This document shows positions 35,330-44,268 of a stretch of 64,000 bases of DNA, piece after piece. The notes beneath the pieces were generated by a model. That model ran no database searches. It was not told the DNA's origin and worked only from the letters and a program-made list of their open reading frames with translations. The position numbers and the translations under genes are program-made. Origin of the DNA: CAVVVS01 sp963751355. GTDB taxonomy: Bacteria; Bacteroidota; Ignavibacteria; Ignavibacteriales; Ignavibacteriaceae. The DNA is taken from assembly GCA_963751355.1 (NCBI GenBank), contig CAVVVS010000061.1:1-64000 (forward strand), written 5' to 3'. The number at the start of each line of letters is the position of its first letter. Position 1 is the first letter of the stretch.

Positions 35330-36550
35330 ATGAAAGAAGTAAATAAAAAATCCGCAGCCGGTAAACGTGGCGACAATGTTCGCTCCGATTGTTATGTTGA
35401 GATACAATTAAAAGATTCCGGCGGAATAAACTTTAACCTTAAGAGCAAAGTAGAAACCCTTTACGGTGATTCAATCCGTATGCAAATTGATGAAATGTGC
35501 GATTTTTTTGGGATAATACATGCTGACATACTTTTAGAGGATAACGGCGCCCTCCCTTTTGTAATAGCCGCACGGTTTGAAGCAGCAGTAAAGAAAATCT
35601 TGAACAGCAATGAAAAAGAATATTTGCAGCCGTTCAATAAAAATAATCTTTACAAGACAGTAAAGGATAAACTTCGCAGAAGCAGGTTATATCTTCCCGG
35701 AAATGAACCAAAGTTTTTTCTCAATGCCGGTCTGCATAAACCGGATGCGGTAATTCTGGATCTTGAAGATAGCGTTGCGCCCACGGAAAAATATGAGGCA
35801 CAATTTCTCGTCCGAAATGCACTCAGAAGCGTAGATTTTTATAAAACGGAACGAATGGTGAGGATTAACCAGTTACCGCAGGGACTCAATGATTTAAAAT
35901 TTATTGTATTGCACAATGTGCATGTAATTCTCATCCCAAAGTGTGAATCTGCCGATCAAATAATGAAGGTGGAAGAAGAGGTTGAAAGGCTTAAGAATTT
36001 ATTCAAAGTTAAAAATGAAATTTATTTCATGCCAATTATTGAAAGCGCACTCGGTATAATTAATGCCTATGAAATAGCCTCCGCTTCAAAACAAAATTGC
36101 GCTCTGGCAATAGGTTTGGAAGATTATACTGCCGATATAGGAACTCAGAGAACTAATGAAGGCAAAGAAAGTTTTTTTGCCCGGTCAATGATAGTGAATG
36201 CAGCAAAAGCTTCCGGCATTCAGGCAATCGATACTGTGTTCTCCGATGTGGGTGATATGGATGCATTACATCAAAGCGTTGTGGAAGCAAAGTCACTAGG
36301 GTTTGATGGTAAGGGCTGCATTCATCCGCGGCAAATCCCGGTTATTCATAAAGCATTTGCACCAACGACAGAAGAAATTGATAAAGCAAAAAAAATTGTT
36401 TTGTCATTTAAAGAAGCAGAGAGAAAAGGGATAGGTGTTGTTTCGCTCGGCAGCAAGATGATAGATGCACCGGTAGTAAAACGTGCACAGCGAACCGTAA
36501 ATTTGGCAATATTGAATAATCTGCTGAATGATGATTGGGAGAAAATTTAA
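35330..36550 (+). CDS. CitD-CitE fusion: citrate lyase acyl-carrier and beta-subunit-like protein
   Basis: 406 residues from the ATG at 35330 (preceded by GAGAGA); an upstream ATG at 35300 adds ten. Residues about 10-95 match the citrate lyase acyl-carrier subunit CitD (the FNLKSKVETLYGDSIRMQI stretch and LEDNGALPFVIAARFEAAV). The serine that carries the phosphoribosyl-dephospho-CoA arm lies in an altered context, NVRSD, so its modification is uncertain. Residues about 110-406 are CitE-like, a HpcH/HpaI-type lyase: LYLPGNEPKFFLNAG, DAVILDLEDSVAP, MVRINQL, the metal Glu in PIIESALGI, GLEDYTADIG and GCIHPRQIPVI. Normally CitD and CitE are separate. The alpha subunit gene citF follows after an S23-type remnant. 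No citC, citX or citG is seen in the window. Confidence 0.82.
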   Translation: MKEVNKKSAAGKRGDNVRSDCYVEIQLKDSGGINFNLKSKVETLYGDSIRMQIDEMCDFFGIIHADILLEDNGALPFVIAARFEAAVKKILNSNEKEYLQPFNKNNLYKTVKDKLRRSRLYLPGNEPKFFLNAGLHKPDAVILDLEDSVAPTEKYEAQFLVRNALRSVDFYKTERMVRINQLPQGLNDLKFIVLHNVHVILIPKCESADQIMKVEEEVERLKNLFKVKNEIYFMPIIESALGIINAYEIASASKQNCALAIGLEDYTADIGTQRTNEGKESFFARSMIVNAAKASGIQAIDTVFSDVGDMDALHQSVVEAKSLGFDGKGCIHPRQIPVIHKAFAPTTEEIDKAKKIVLSFKEAERKGIGVVSLGSKMIDAPVVKRAQRTVNLAILNNLLNDDWEKI

Positions 36551-36615
36551 TTGTTAAATTATTTTATTTTAAGTGGTAACCAAATTTTCTTTTAACAATT
36601 ATTTGGGAGCCACTA

Positions 36616-36927
36616 ATGGAAGATAAAAGATATTTAAAATTAAATGGTATCGAATCATATAAAGTCTCTTTCAATTTAAGCAATTATGTCTGGGATACTG
36701 TTGCTTATTGAGATTATTTTTCTAAAGATCCTGTCGGTAAACAATTTGTAAGATCCATAGATTCAATTTCAGCAAATGTTGCCGAATGATTTGGCAGGTA
36801 TTTTAAAAAAAATAAAATAAAATTTTTTCATTATAGTTCCGGTTCTATTTATGAACCTTTGGACTGGAATGAAAAAGCAAGAATAAGAAAAGTTATTTTA
36901 CAAGATCTTTTAAAAGATATAAATTAA
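36616..36927 (+). pseudogene. Broken four-helix-bundle (23S rRNA-intervening-sequence, S23) protein
   Basis: Starting at the ATG at 36616 the frame reads MEDKRYLKLNGIESYKVSF and later VGKQFVRSIDSISANVAE, then GRYFKKNKIKFFHYSSGSIYE and LDWNEKARIRKVI, a clear member of the S23/four-helix-bundle family. Two in-frame TGA codons interrupt it: 36709-36711 in VAY-stop-DYF, where relatives have Trp, and 36787-36789 in NVAE-stop-FGRY, where relatives have Gly. It lies between the CitD-CitE gene and citF. TGA serves as an ordinary stop in other genes here, so recoding is unlikely. These small proteins often sit as insertion-like passengers in operons. Confidence 0.75.
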
Positions 36928-36967
36928 AAATTTAATTTGAATTATTAAACAATAGAACAACTAGACA

Positions 36968-37159
36968 ATGAAATTAATATCAAACGCAGCAAACAGATTA
37001 ATCCCTTTGAAAGTCAACGGAGAGAAGCAAATTCGGTTTCAAGGAGTGAATAAATATAAACCTACCGGAAATAAAGCAAATCCGCCTGTTAAAACTTGTA
37101 TCGATTTTCCTATGGATGGGAATAAGGTTATAAAGAATTTGAAGGAAGCATTAAATTAA
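36968..37159 (+). pseudogene. citF: 5' part of citF, separated by a frameshift
   Basis: 63 residues, NAANRLIPLKVNGEKQIRFQ onwards, ending KNLKEALN before a TAA. This is the N-terminal arm of the citrate lyase alpha subunit. The expected continuation ALIKSGLKDGM is present in the +1 frame; one extra A in GCATTAAATTAAATCC at about 37152 breaks it. Together with 37167-38525 it makes one gene of normal length. Confidence 0.75.
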
Positions 37160-37166
37160 ATCCGGA

Positions 37167-38525
37167 TTGAAAGACGGTATGACTATTTCTACGCATCATC
37201 ATCTTCGTAACGGCGATGTGTTGACAAATATTCTTTTTGATACAATAAAAAAGATGGGAATTAAAAACATCCGCTGGTTCCCGAGTGCTTCCTTCCCTGT
37301 GCATCAACATTTAATTAAATATTTGGAAGATGGAACAATTCACCACATAGAAGGAAGTATGAACGGTCCTTTGGGTAAGTTTACTTCCGAAGGTAAAATG
37401 AATGGTGTGGGAGTATTGCGGTCTCACGGCGGGCGGTACCAGGCAATTCAGGATGGTGAAGTTAAAATTGATATTGCTGTAATTGCTGCTCCTACTGCGG
37501 ACCCGTTTGGAAATGCGAACGGAACTACAGGAAAATCAGCTTGCGGACTTTTAGGTTTTGCTCTTGCCGATTCGGAATATGCTGATAAAGTAATTGTAGT
37601 TACGGATAACCTTGTCCCATTCCCATGCATCCCCTGGCAGATACAAGGCAATAATGTGGACTTTGTAGTTCAGATTAATTCATTAGGCAATCCCGCAAAA
37701 ATTGTTTCAGGCACAACAGAGGTAACAAAGTCACCCGACAGACTATTAATTGCAGAGTATGTGGCTCAATTTATTGATGAAGCCGGAATAATGAAAGACG
37801 GTTTTTCTCTTCAAGCAGGAGCAGGAGGTACAAATCTTGCTTTTGTTCTTTATCTCAAAGAAAGAATGAAAGCAAAAGGTGTTAAAGCCAGATTTATGCG
37901 CGGCGGAAGTACAAAATATCTCGTTGAAATGCTTGAAGAAGGTTTAACAGATTATATCCTCGATGGACAGACTTTTGATCTGGAAGGAGTCAGAAGTATG
38001 AGAGAAAATCCGAATCATGTTAATACCAGTCCGTTCACGAGTTACAATTTCCACGGTAAAGGAAATTTTGCTTCTATGGTAGATGTTGCCGTACTCGGGG
38101 CAACCGAAGTTGATATAAATTTCAATGCAAATGTCGTAAGTCATTCTGACGGTTATCTTCTTCACGGAATAGGAGGATGGCAGAATTGCCTATATTCCAA
38201 ATGCACTATTTTAGCAATTCCTTCTTTCAGGGATAGAATACCGGTAATTATTGATGAAGTGACAACACTTTGCGGTCCGGGCGAATTAATCGATGTTATA
38301 ATAACTGAACGCGGAATAGCCATTAATCCTAGAAGAAAGGATTTAATAAAGACGTTAAAAGGTTCATCCCTGCCGATAAGAAAAATTGAAGAAATTAAAG
38401 CAGAGGTTCAAGAGTTATGCGGAGGCTCACCAGCTAAACCTAAGATAAATAAAGAAAAGGTAGTTGCAATTATTAAATGGGTGGATGGAACTGTTTTAGA
38501 TTCTGTTTTTCAGGTAATTAAGTAA
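37167..38525 (+). CDS. citF: Citrate lyase alpha subunit (citrate CoA-transferase), main part
   Basis: 452 residues, beginning MKDGMTISTHHHLRNGD, which aligns with an internal part of CitF, so the true gene starts at 36968 and a single-base frameshift lies near 37152. CitF moves the acetyl/citrate group on the acyl carrier and makes citryl-ACP. Landmarks: HSHGGR-like LRSHGGRYQAI, DPFGNANGTTGKSACG, GFSLQAGAGGT and FMRGGSTKYLVEML. The FNANVVSHSDG region corresponds to a typical conserved CitF block, and ERGIAINPRRKDL is near the end. With the CitD-CitE fusion it would give a complete alpha-beta-gamma set apart from the prosthetic-group enzymes. If the frameshift is real, the lyase is lost in this strain. 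Confidence 0.85.
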   Translation: MKDGMTISTHHHLRNGDVLTNILFDTIKKMGIKNIRWFPSASFPVHQHLIKYLEDGTIHHIEGSMNGPLGKFTSEGKMNGVGVLRSHGGRYQAIQDGEVKIDIAVIAAPTADPFGNANGTTGKSACGLLGFALADSEYADKVIVVTDNLVPFPCIPWQIQGNNVDFVVQINSLGNPAKIVSGTTEVTKSPDRLLIAEYVAQFIDEAGIMKDGFSLQAGAGGTNLAFVLYLKERMKAKGVKARFMRGGSTKYLVEMLEEGLTDYILDGQTFDLEGVRSMRENPNHVNTSPFTSYNFHGKGNFASMVDVAVLGATEVDINFNANVVSHSDGYLLHGIGGWQNCLYSKCTILAIPSFRDRIPVIIDEVTTLCGPGELIDVIITERGIAINPRRKDLIKTLKGSSLPIRKIEEIKAEVQELCGGSPAKPKINKEKVVAIIKWVDGTVLDSVFQVIK

Positions 38526-38659
38526 AGAATTTTAATTGTTACGGAATGATATTTTGCATTAAAGCTTTAATTATTTTTTAGTAACTTACATATAAAGCTA
38601 TTTTATTTATAAAAAGGATCAAGGAACTCTTTTATTAATTACTCATATACTTTATTAAA

Positions 38660-39523
38660 ATGAAAAAAATCGGAATTGCATTCGGAGGCGGAGGTGCCAG
38701 GGGTTTAGCTCACATTTTAATGATTGAAGCCTTTGAAGAATTAGGAATTACACCTTCCTTGATTTCGGGAACCAGCATCGGTGCAATAATCGGCGCTTTT
38801 TATGCTGCCGGCTATTCAGCAAAAGAATTAAAAGCTATGCTCCAGCGGTTACTCTTCCCCAGAAATGATAAACCTTTTGACTTCCTCTGGAAATCGGATA
38901 TTGTTAAAATGTTTACAATGTTTGATCCTCAATTTCTAAAAAGCGGGTTGATAAAAGGAGAAAAATTCCAAAAATTTTTGCAGGTTGAGCTGGGTGTTAA
39001 CACTTTCGAAGAATTAAAAATTCCTCTTAAATTAGTCGCCACGGATTACTGGAAAAAAGAAGAAGTAATCTTCGATAAAGGCAAACTTCCGCCCGCAATT
39101 CGTGCAAGTTATTCTTTACCGGGACTATTAACCCCGATTAAAATTAATAACAGGATACTCGTCGACGGCGGTATAGTAAACCCCCTTCCTTTCGATATAC
39201 TTTTAAATCATTGTGATTTGACCGTCGCAATAGATGTTACGGCTTACAGAACGAGCAACGGGAAAGAGTACCCTCCTACTTTTGAATCAATTTTCACAAC
39301 ATACCAAATCATGCAAAATTCTATCAGTCAGCAAAAATTAAAATTTATTAATCCCGACATATACATACGCCCGGAAATTTTTGATGTACGCGTTTTTGAT
39401 TTTTCCAAGCATGAATCAATTTTTGAACAGGCAAAACCGGCTAAAGAGAGTTTAAAGAAACAACTTGAAAAATTGCTGACCTTCAAAACCACCACGGAAT
39501 ATGTGGATGTCAACGGGAGTTAA
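38660..39523 (+). CDS. Patatin-like phospholipase
   Basis: 287 residues. Alpha/beta acyl hydrolase with the Ser-Asp dyad: oxyanion loop AFGGGGARGLAHI (residues 8-20), nucleophile elbow GTSIGA (near 40) and the Asp in LVDGGIVNPLP (near 173). No signal peptide, so it likely acts on inner-membrane lipids from the cytoplasm or is exported by an unusual route. RssA/YjjU-like proteins of this size occur widely. Complete, with a good ATG start. The preceding 134-bp gap separates it from citF; the two are probably not one operon. Confidence 0.92.
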   Translation: MKKIGIAFGGGGARGLAHILMIEAFEELGITPSLISGTSIGAIIGAFYAAGYSAKELKAMLQRLLFPRNDKPFDFLWKSDIVKMFTMFDPQFLKSGLIKGEKFQKFLQVELGVNTFEELKIPLKLVATDYWKKEEVIFDKGKLPPAIRASYSLPGLLTPIKINNRILVDGGIVNPLPFDILLNHCDLTVAIDVTAYRTSNGKEYPPTFESIFTTYQIMQNSISQQKLKFINPDIYIRPEIFDVRVFDFSKHESIFEQAKPAKESLKKQLEKLLTFKTTTEYVDVNGS

Positions 39524-39553
39524 TAGGGATTATTAAACATTAATATTATAATC

Positions 39554-39718
39554 TCAAAATCTTAATAAACATGCACTGCAATCCGGATAATTAATAGTTT
39601 GAGTAAGATTGATATTAAACAATCCGCAGGAATATTTGCATACATTCTTATTTTCACCATTAAAGGATCTACTTTCTTTGAAGGTGGATTTCTGATTTAC
39701 GTTAAAAACCTCAGTCAT
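39554..39718 (-). CDS. Small Cys-rich protein, possible zinc ribbon
   Basis: 54 codons from ATG (39718) to TGA (39554), shorter than a usual cut-off. It reads MTEVFNVNQKSTFKESRSF and then NKNVCKYSCGLFNINLT with YPDCSACLLRF. The four cysteines in a C-x3-C-x15-C-x2-C pattern are what a small zinc-binding peptide would have. The codon pattern is regular and the ORF sits in a 350-bp gap between convergent genes. No Shine-Dalgarno and no known family, so this is a proposal. Confidence 0.4.
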   Translation of the reverse strand: MTEVFNVNQKSTFKESRSFNGENKNVCKYSCGLFNINLTQTINYPDCSACLLRF

Positions 39719-39870
39719 GATTAAAAAAATATTCTAATTCATATTATCTTACTTGGTTATAATTTCTATTTAATGTTATAAAAAAAAGGATAAGCTTAAT
39801 ACTTACCCTTCTATGAAAAAAATAATTTTTTAAAATTTATCTAATTCAATAATAACTAGGATCATCGAGC

Positions 39871-41136
39871 CTATTCATTATCCTCTGATTTGCCATCCTC
39901 AACAGATTTTTTCTTTTTAGATGACCTGATTATGGTTACAAGCAATATGATTAACACTATTCCCAATACTATGACAACGACATACAACCAGTTAAAACCG
40001 GACGGTATCACCGTATTTTTCCATTCGGCTAATTTTGATTCTATTGTATCCTGTTGTGCCTGCGTGAACATATTGTTTTGCTTTAAATAAGGCACCCAAT
40101 TCGGTTTTATTTTACCGTACCATAGAGTATCGACAAACAAACTATATGAATTTTTTGCTGCCGGATTCCCTTTTATTTTCGCATTTTTTATAGCATCATC
40201 TGCATAAGAAATTACTGTCCGGGTAAACTCGTTACCATTTGAAAATTTTTCAAGATTTATTCCGTAATCTAAAAATTTCTGACCTATTGATTTCCAGGCT
40301 TCCTGCACTATAGCGTTGTTCCACATAGAAAAAGCGGAATCAATATCTCTAATATTTTTCATATTTTGTTTGTGTGCGGAATAAATACTTATAATTTTGG
40401 GACCGGTATTTTTCCAAACTCTTTCAAATTCACTTTGTTGTTTCTTTATGGAGTTTATATCACTGGGAGTGAGCGTAGTTAGTTCCAGAAATTTTATATT
40501 ATCATTAATGGCGTTTTTGATATTTTCAATAACGTTTGCCTTCTTTGCTTCCGAAAAAATTTGCTCTTTTTCTTTTTTACTAAGCTTGTTATTTTCTTTA
40601 TATGAAGAAGGAAGCAAGCTATCTATCAAAGTCATCACAAGTCTGTCCCTTTTACGTATCGAATTCCTAAGTTCGGATATGCTTCTTCCTAACCGCGCTA
40701 TAGTTCCCTTATCTTTTTTATTTTCCTCCTGAAACTGCTGAATTTGATCTATCAGCGAAGCGTTTTTATTGTTCAATAATTCAATTTGAACATTTAATTG
40801 GGAGACTTGTGCTTTGAGTATGGTAATTTGTGTAAAGTCACCTTTCCTGAGCGTCAGATCTTCATCCAGTTTATTTATCATTGTATCGAAATCATCGGGA
40901 TAAAGACTTTTATCCAGGAGCTCTTTATGATCCGCAAAATCATTCTTCAATTTATTAATTTGATTTGATATTTGGGTGAGTTGAGATAATGAATCGGCAC
41001 TTTTAATAGAGCCTTTAATTTGATTGTACTGAGTTTTAAAATTTTGGACTATTTGATAATCCCGCTGTGCATAGATTTGACTATATGAGAGTAACAGGGA
41101 CAAAATTAAAACGGGTAAGAAACTTAACTTTTTCAT
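39871..41136 (-). CDS. Secreted coiled-coil protein with C-terminal TM anchor
   Basis: 421 residues. Signal peptide ending SQIYAQ, then about 350 helical residues with a clear coiled-coil stretch (ILKAQVSQLNVQIELLNNKN, then LIDQIQQFQEENKKDK), and one TM helix near 385-408 (WLYVVVIVLGIVLIILLV) followed by a basic, charged tail (RSSKKKKS, EDNE). It should span the periplasm with the tail in the cytoplasm. The stop codon of the lipoprotein-like gene upstream overlaps its ATG by four bases, so the two are translationally coupled. No family or enzyme motif is recognised. Confidence 0.75.
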   Translation of the reverse strand: MKKLSFLPVLILSLLLSYSQIYAQRDYQIVQNFKTQYNQIKGSIKSADSLSQLTQISNQINKLKNDFADHKELLDKSLYPDDFDTMINKLDEDLTLRKGDFTQITILKAQVSQLNVQIELLNNKNASLIDQIQQFQEENKKDKGTIARLGRSISELRNSIRKRDRLVMTLIDSLLPSSYKENNKLSKKEKEQIFSEAKKANVIENIKNAINDNIKFLELTTLTPSDINSIKKQQSEFERVWKNTGPKIISIYSAHKQNMKNIRDIDSAFSMWNNAIVQEAWKSIGQKFLDYGINLEKFSNGNEFTRTVISYADDAIKNAKIKGNPAAKNSYSLFVDTLWYGKIKPNWVPYLKQNNMFTQAQQDTIESKLAEWKNTVIPSGFNWLYVVVIVLGIVLIILLVTIIRSSKKKKSVEDGKSEDNE

Positions 41137-41593
41137 TTACCTTCACCATCCTTTACTACACCGTCTTCGGTTAAATTTACTTTTTTATCACCGTACACCA
41201 GTTGAATATAAGGAGACCTTTGATTGAAATCTGGATTTTTAATCCCTGTGGTATCCGAAATTTCAATCCGCTTATCTAATCTAAACGAACCGTCAATCGC
41301 CTTAAACACATACACGTTTTTAAAATTGTTTGCAACCACGAAGTAATAACCTTGTGAATTTCTTATGATCCTTAGCTGTTTCTTTTGATAACCCAATGAA
41401 TCCCCTGTTTCTTTAAAAATAATTCTTTTGTACTAAACGTAATTGAATATCGTTTAATAATTGCATTGCCATTATTTTCAACATTCACTACAGATTCAAT
41501 AGGCCATGCAAAGTCTGCCGGTTTGAGTATTAATGACGAGCAGGCAACTAGAAAGATGAGAGATAGCGCTGCCAAATATGTAAATATTTTCAT
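41133..41593 (-). pseudogene. Lipoprotein gene split by a single-base frameshift
   Basis: Two overlapping frames share a product. The first (41593-41372) has a lipobox LIFLVACSSL and runs through AIIKRYSITFSTKELFLK before a stop. The second (41396-41133) reads GYQKKQLRIIRNSQGYYF and ends NLTEDGVVKDGEGK. Adding one T to the T5 run near 41416 joins them as KELFFKETGDSLGYQKKQ, about 153 residues. Either a true frameshift, phase variation at a homopolymer, or a base-call error. Coupled to the coiled-coil gene at 41136. Confidence 0.65.
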
Positions 41594-42032
41594 TCTTGCC
41601 CTCCGATGAAAAATATTTAGTTAATAAGTATATTATTTTAATTTACCTTCAATTTCTGTTGAAAGTGCATTATGAACAAATCTAACAGTTCACTTTATTA
41701 ATTGTTATATTTTCGCTCACAACTTTCAAAAATTAGCTATCTACAGAAATTAAGATAGTTAATCTTGTTGATAAAAAGAACTGTACAATATGTGACTAAG
41801 CATCGCCATCCACCAAAAATTATTAATTTCAGAAAACAGATTAACGATTTTACATTTTTGATGTAATTGCCCCCAGTCATTTTTCTGCTTAGATTTAAAA
41901 TCAGTTTTGAAAAAATATCATTTAAGATATAATAAATGCTTTTAAACTAGCTGACAGAATTAATCCACATTGACTGAGCAAGATCAATTCAAATAGGAAA
42001 TTTTTTACCTGACTTAATTTTTGAATTTACAA
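41594..42032. other. 439-bp AT-rich gap without gene
   Basis: No supported ORF, no strong hairpin or RNA family motif. It probably holds the promoter of the lipoprotein gene and the 3' end of the E1 gene transcript. Confidence 0.4.
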
Positions 42033-42656
42033 TTAATATTGAATTAAAAATATTAATTTCTCCTTCAATCGTTTTATGGGAAGAAAATTATCTTCAAGAG
42101 GTTTTATGAAAGGCACCGGTGTATCCAGAGAGGCAGCACGCATCACCGGTGCATCTAAACATTCAAAACAATGTTCGACAATCCAGGCAGAAATCTCACC
42201 TCCGAATCCACCTGTAAGGCAATCTTCATGCAATAAGATTACTTTCCCGGTTTTCTTAACGGTTTTTTCCACAGCTTCTTTATCCCATGGAAGAAGACTC
42301 CTTAGATCCAAAATCTCAAAATCAGTTTCTGGGAAATTTTTTATCACTTGCTTTGCCCAATGAACTCCCATACCGTATGTAATTATTGAAATATCCCTGC
42401 CTTCTTGAATTAAATTAGCTTTACCAATTTTTACCGTATAATAATCATCAGGAATTTCTTTCGAAACGGATCTGTAAAGTGCTTTATGTTCGAAGTACAT
42501 TACCGGATTAGGATCCTCGATTGCCGCATTTAACAATCCTTTTGCATCATATGGTGAAGAAGGATAAACAACTTTTAAACCGGGAGTGTGTGTAAACCAT
42601 GTCTCTTCCGATTGGGAATGAAACGGACCTGCTTCAACCCCAGCCCCGGTGGGCAT
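42033..42656 (-). pseudogene. C-terminal (beta-like) half of a fused 2-oxoacid dehydrogenase E1
   Basis: 207 residues from the ATG at 42656. It opens MPTGAGVEAGPFHSQSEE, then FTHTPGLKVVYPSSPYDAKG, the typical E1-beta second half, and continues to DLRSLLPWDKEAVEKTV and LHEDCLTGGFGGEISAWI. It continues from the upstream frame (42684 onwards) which ends at a TGA (42681-42683) where relatives have Gly (RW-G-QNADVVIR). So the start at 42656 is only a fallback. A true translation would need readthrough or repair. Confidence 0.75.
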
Positions 42657-44011
42657 TCTGATAACAACGTCGGCGTTTTGTCACCATCTATAATTTGTTT
42701 TAGCCAGATTATTAATAACCTGTGTAAATCCTGATGACACAAAATCTGCAAACTGCATTTCAACAATTGCTTTTCCACCGCATATAGAATATCCGAGTCC
42801 CGCCCCGATGATAGCCGATTCACACAATGGAGTGTTTCTAACTCTCTCCTTTCGAACTTTTCAACAAATCCTTTTGTTACTTTAAACACTCCGCCGTATT
42901 TGGCAATGTCCTGTCCCATAATTATTAAATCAGGATATTTTTTCATACTTTCTTCTAAAGCATCGGTAATTGCATTAACAAATTTCTTTTTAGATAGTGT
43001 ATTTCTTTTGGGTGAAATTATATTTTGCTCAAACGGCGCATAAACATCGTTTAACTCTTGTTCTGCGTTCGGCTTAATCTCCTCTTCGTTCACAGCCTCT
43101 TCCCATTCCTCATTTATTTTAGATTTAATATCGTTTCGGAAGGAATTCATCATTTTTTCATTAATAATTTTTTCCTTCAACAAAAAGCGTTCATAATTAA
43201 CAATTGTATCTTTCTTCGCCCATTCTTCAAATAAATGTCTGGGGATATATTTTGTTCCTGAAGCTTCTTCATGACCGTTCATTCTGAAAGTATTCGCCTC
43301 AATCAAAATAAGTCTCGGAGTTTTACGAATTTCTTCCGCATAATCTTTAATTGTAGAATAAACTTCCAGTAAATTGTTACCGTCAATTTGTTTTGCTTCT
43401 ATCCCGTAACCCGCACCTTTATCAATTATTTTTTTACATGCATATTGCTCATAAGTTGGAGTTGAAAGTCCATAGCTGTTATTTTCGATTACAAAAATTA
43501 CCGGCAGATTCCATACGGCGGCAACATTCAAAGCTTCATGGAAATCACCTTCGTTAGTACCACCTTCTCCAGTAAAAACAAGTACGGCTTTTCTTTCATT
43601 TTTTAATTTGCTCCACAATGCAATTCCGTCTGCAACTCCAAGCTGCGGACCGAGATGTGAAATCATACCGATAATGTAATGTTCTTTTGACCCGAAATGA
43701 AATGAACGGTCTCTTCCTTTTGTAAATCCGCCTGCTTTCCCCTGAAATTGTGAGAATAATTTTTTTAAAAGCACATTCATCGCGGTGAATACACCCAAAT
43801 TTCTGTGCATTGTTAAGATATATTCATTACCATACAATGCACGAGCGCATCCTACGGAAATGGCTTCCTGCCCCACACCTGAGAACCACTTGGTTAGTCT
43901 ACCCTGCCGGATTAGATTTATCATTTTTTCTTCTATTACCCGGGGAGTTAGTAATGCTACGTATAATTCCGTTAAGAGTTCATTTGAGTAATCTCTGCGT
44001 TCAAACTTCAT
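42575..44011 (-). pseudogene. N-terminal (alpha-like) part of a fused 2-oxoacid dehydrogenase E1, frameshifted
   Basis: The N-terminal 320 residues are E1-alpha: FSGVGQEAISVGCARALYG, YILTMHRNLGVF, the TPP motif GEGGTNEGDFHEALNVAA near 165 and FVIENNSYGLSTP. A linker leads to the E1-beta start (RNTLSKKKFVNAITDALEE, then LIIMGQDIAKYGGVFKVTKGF). After VEKF one G is missing near 42853; the remaining 95 codons are out of frame. The correct reading resumes in another frame as ERVRNTPLCESAIIGAGLG and then hits the TGA at 42681. So one gene of roughly 660 codons, of the fused branched-chain/pyruvate type, is damaged by a 1-base deletion and one nonsense codon. E2 and E3 genes are not nearby. Confidence 0.8.
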
Positions 44012-44268
44012 TATTTTAATAATGATCCGCTTTTATTTTTATAAGCCTTGTCAATTGAAGGTTGCCAAATTAAAAGTTTATTAAATTATCTTCAAGGAAA
44101 ACCTCTAAATTATTTAATGTATTTCGTTTTTCTTATAAAAATTGATAATTTCCTCACATCATATAAACTATTTCTCAAGGTTCTCTTGAAATTCTTGATT
44201 ATTCTCAATATTGCTTAACAGATAATTTTTCCATAAGTTGAAAATGTGAACATTTAAAGGGGAAAATC

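Noticed and set aside
36616..42683. Recoding of TGA to Trp or Gly
   Set aside because: Several genes in the window end cleanly at TGA (945, 22987, 33794), and the interrupted genes also carry frameshifts.
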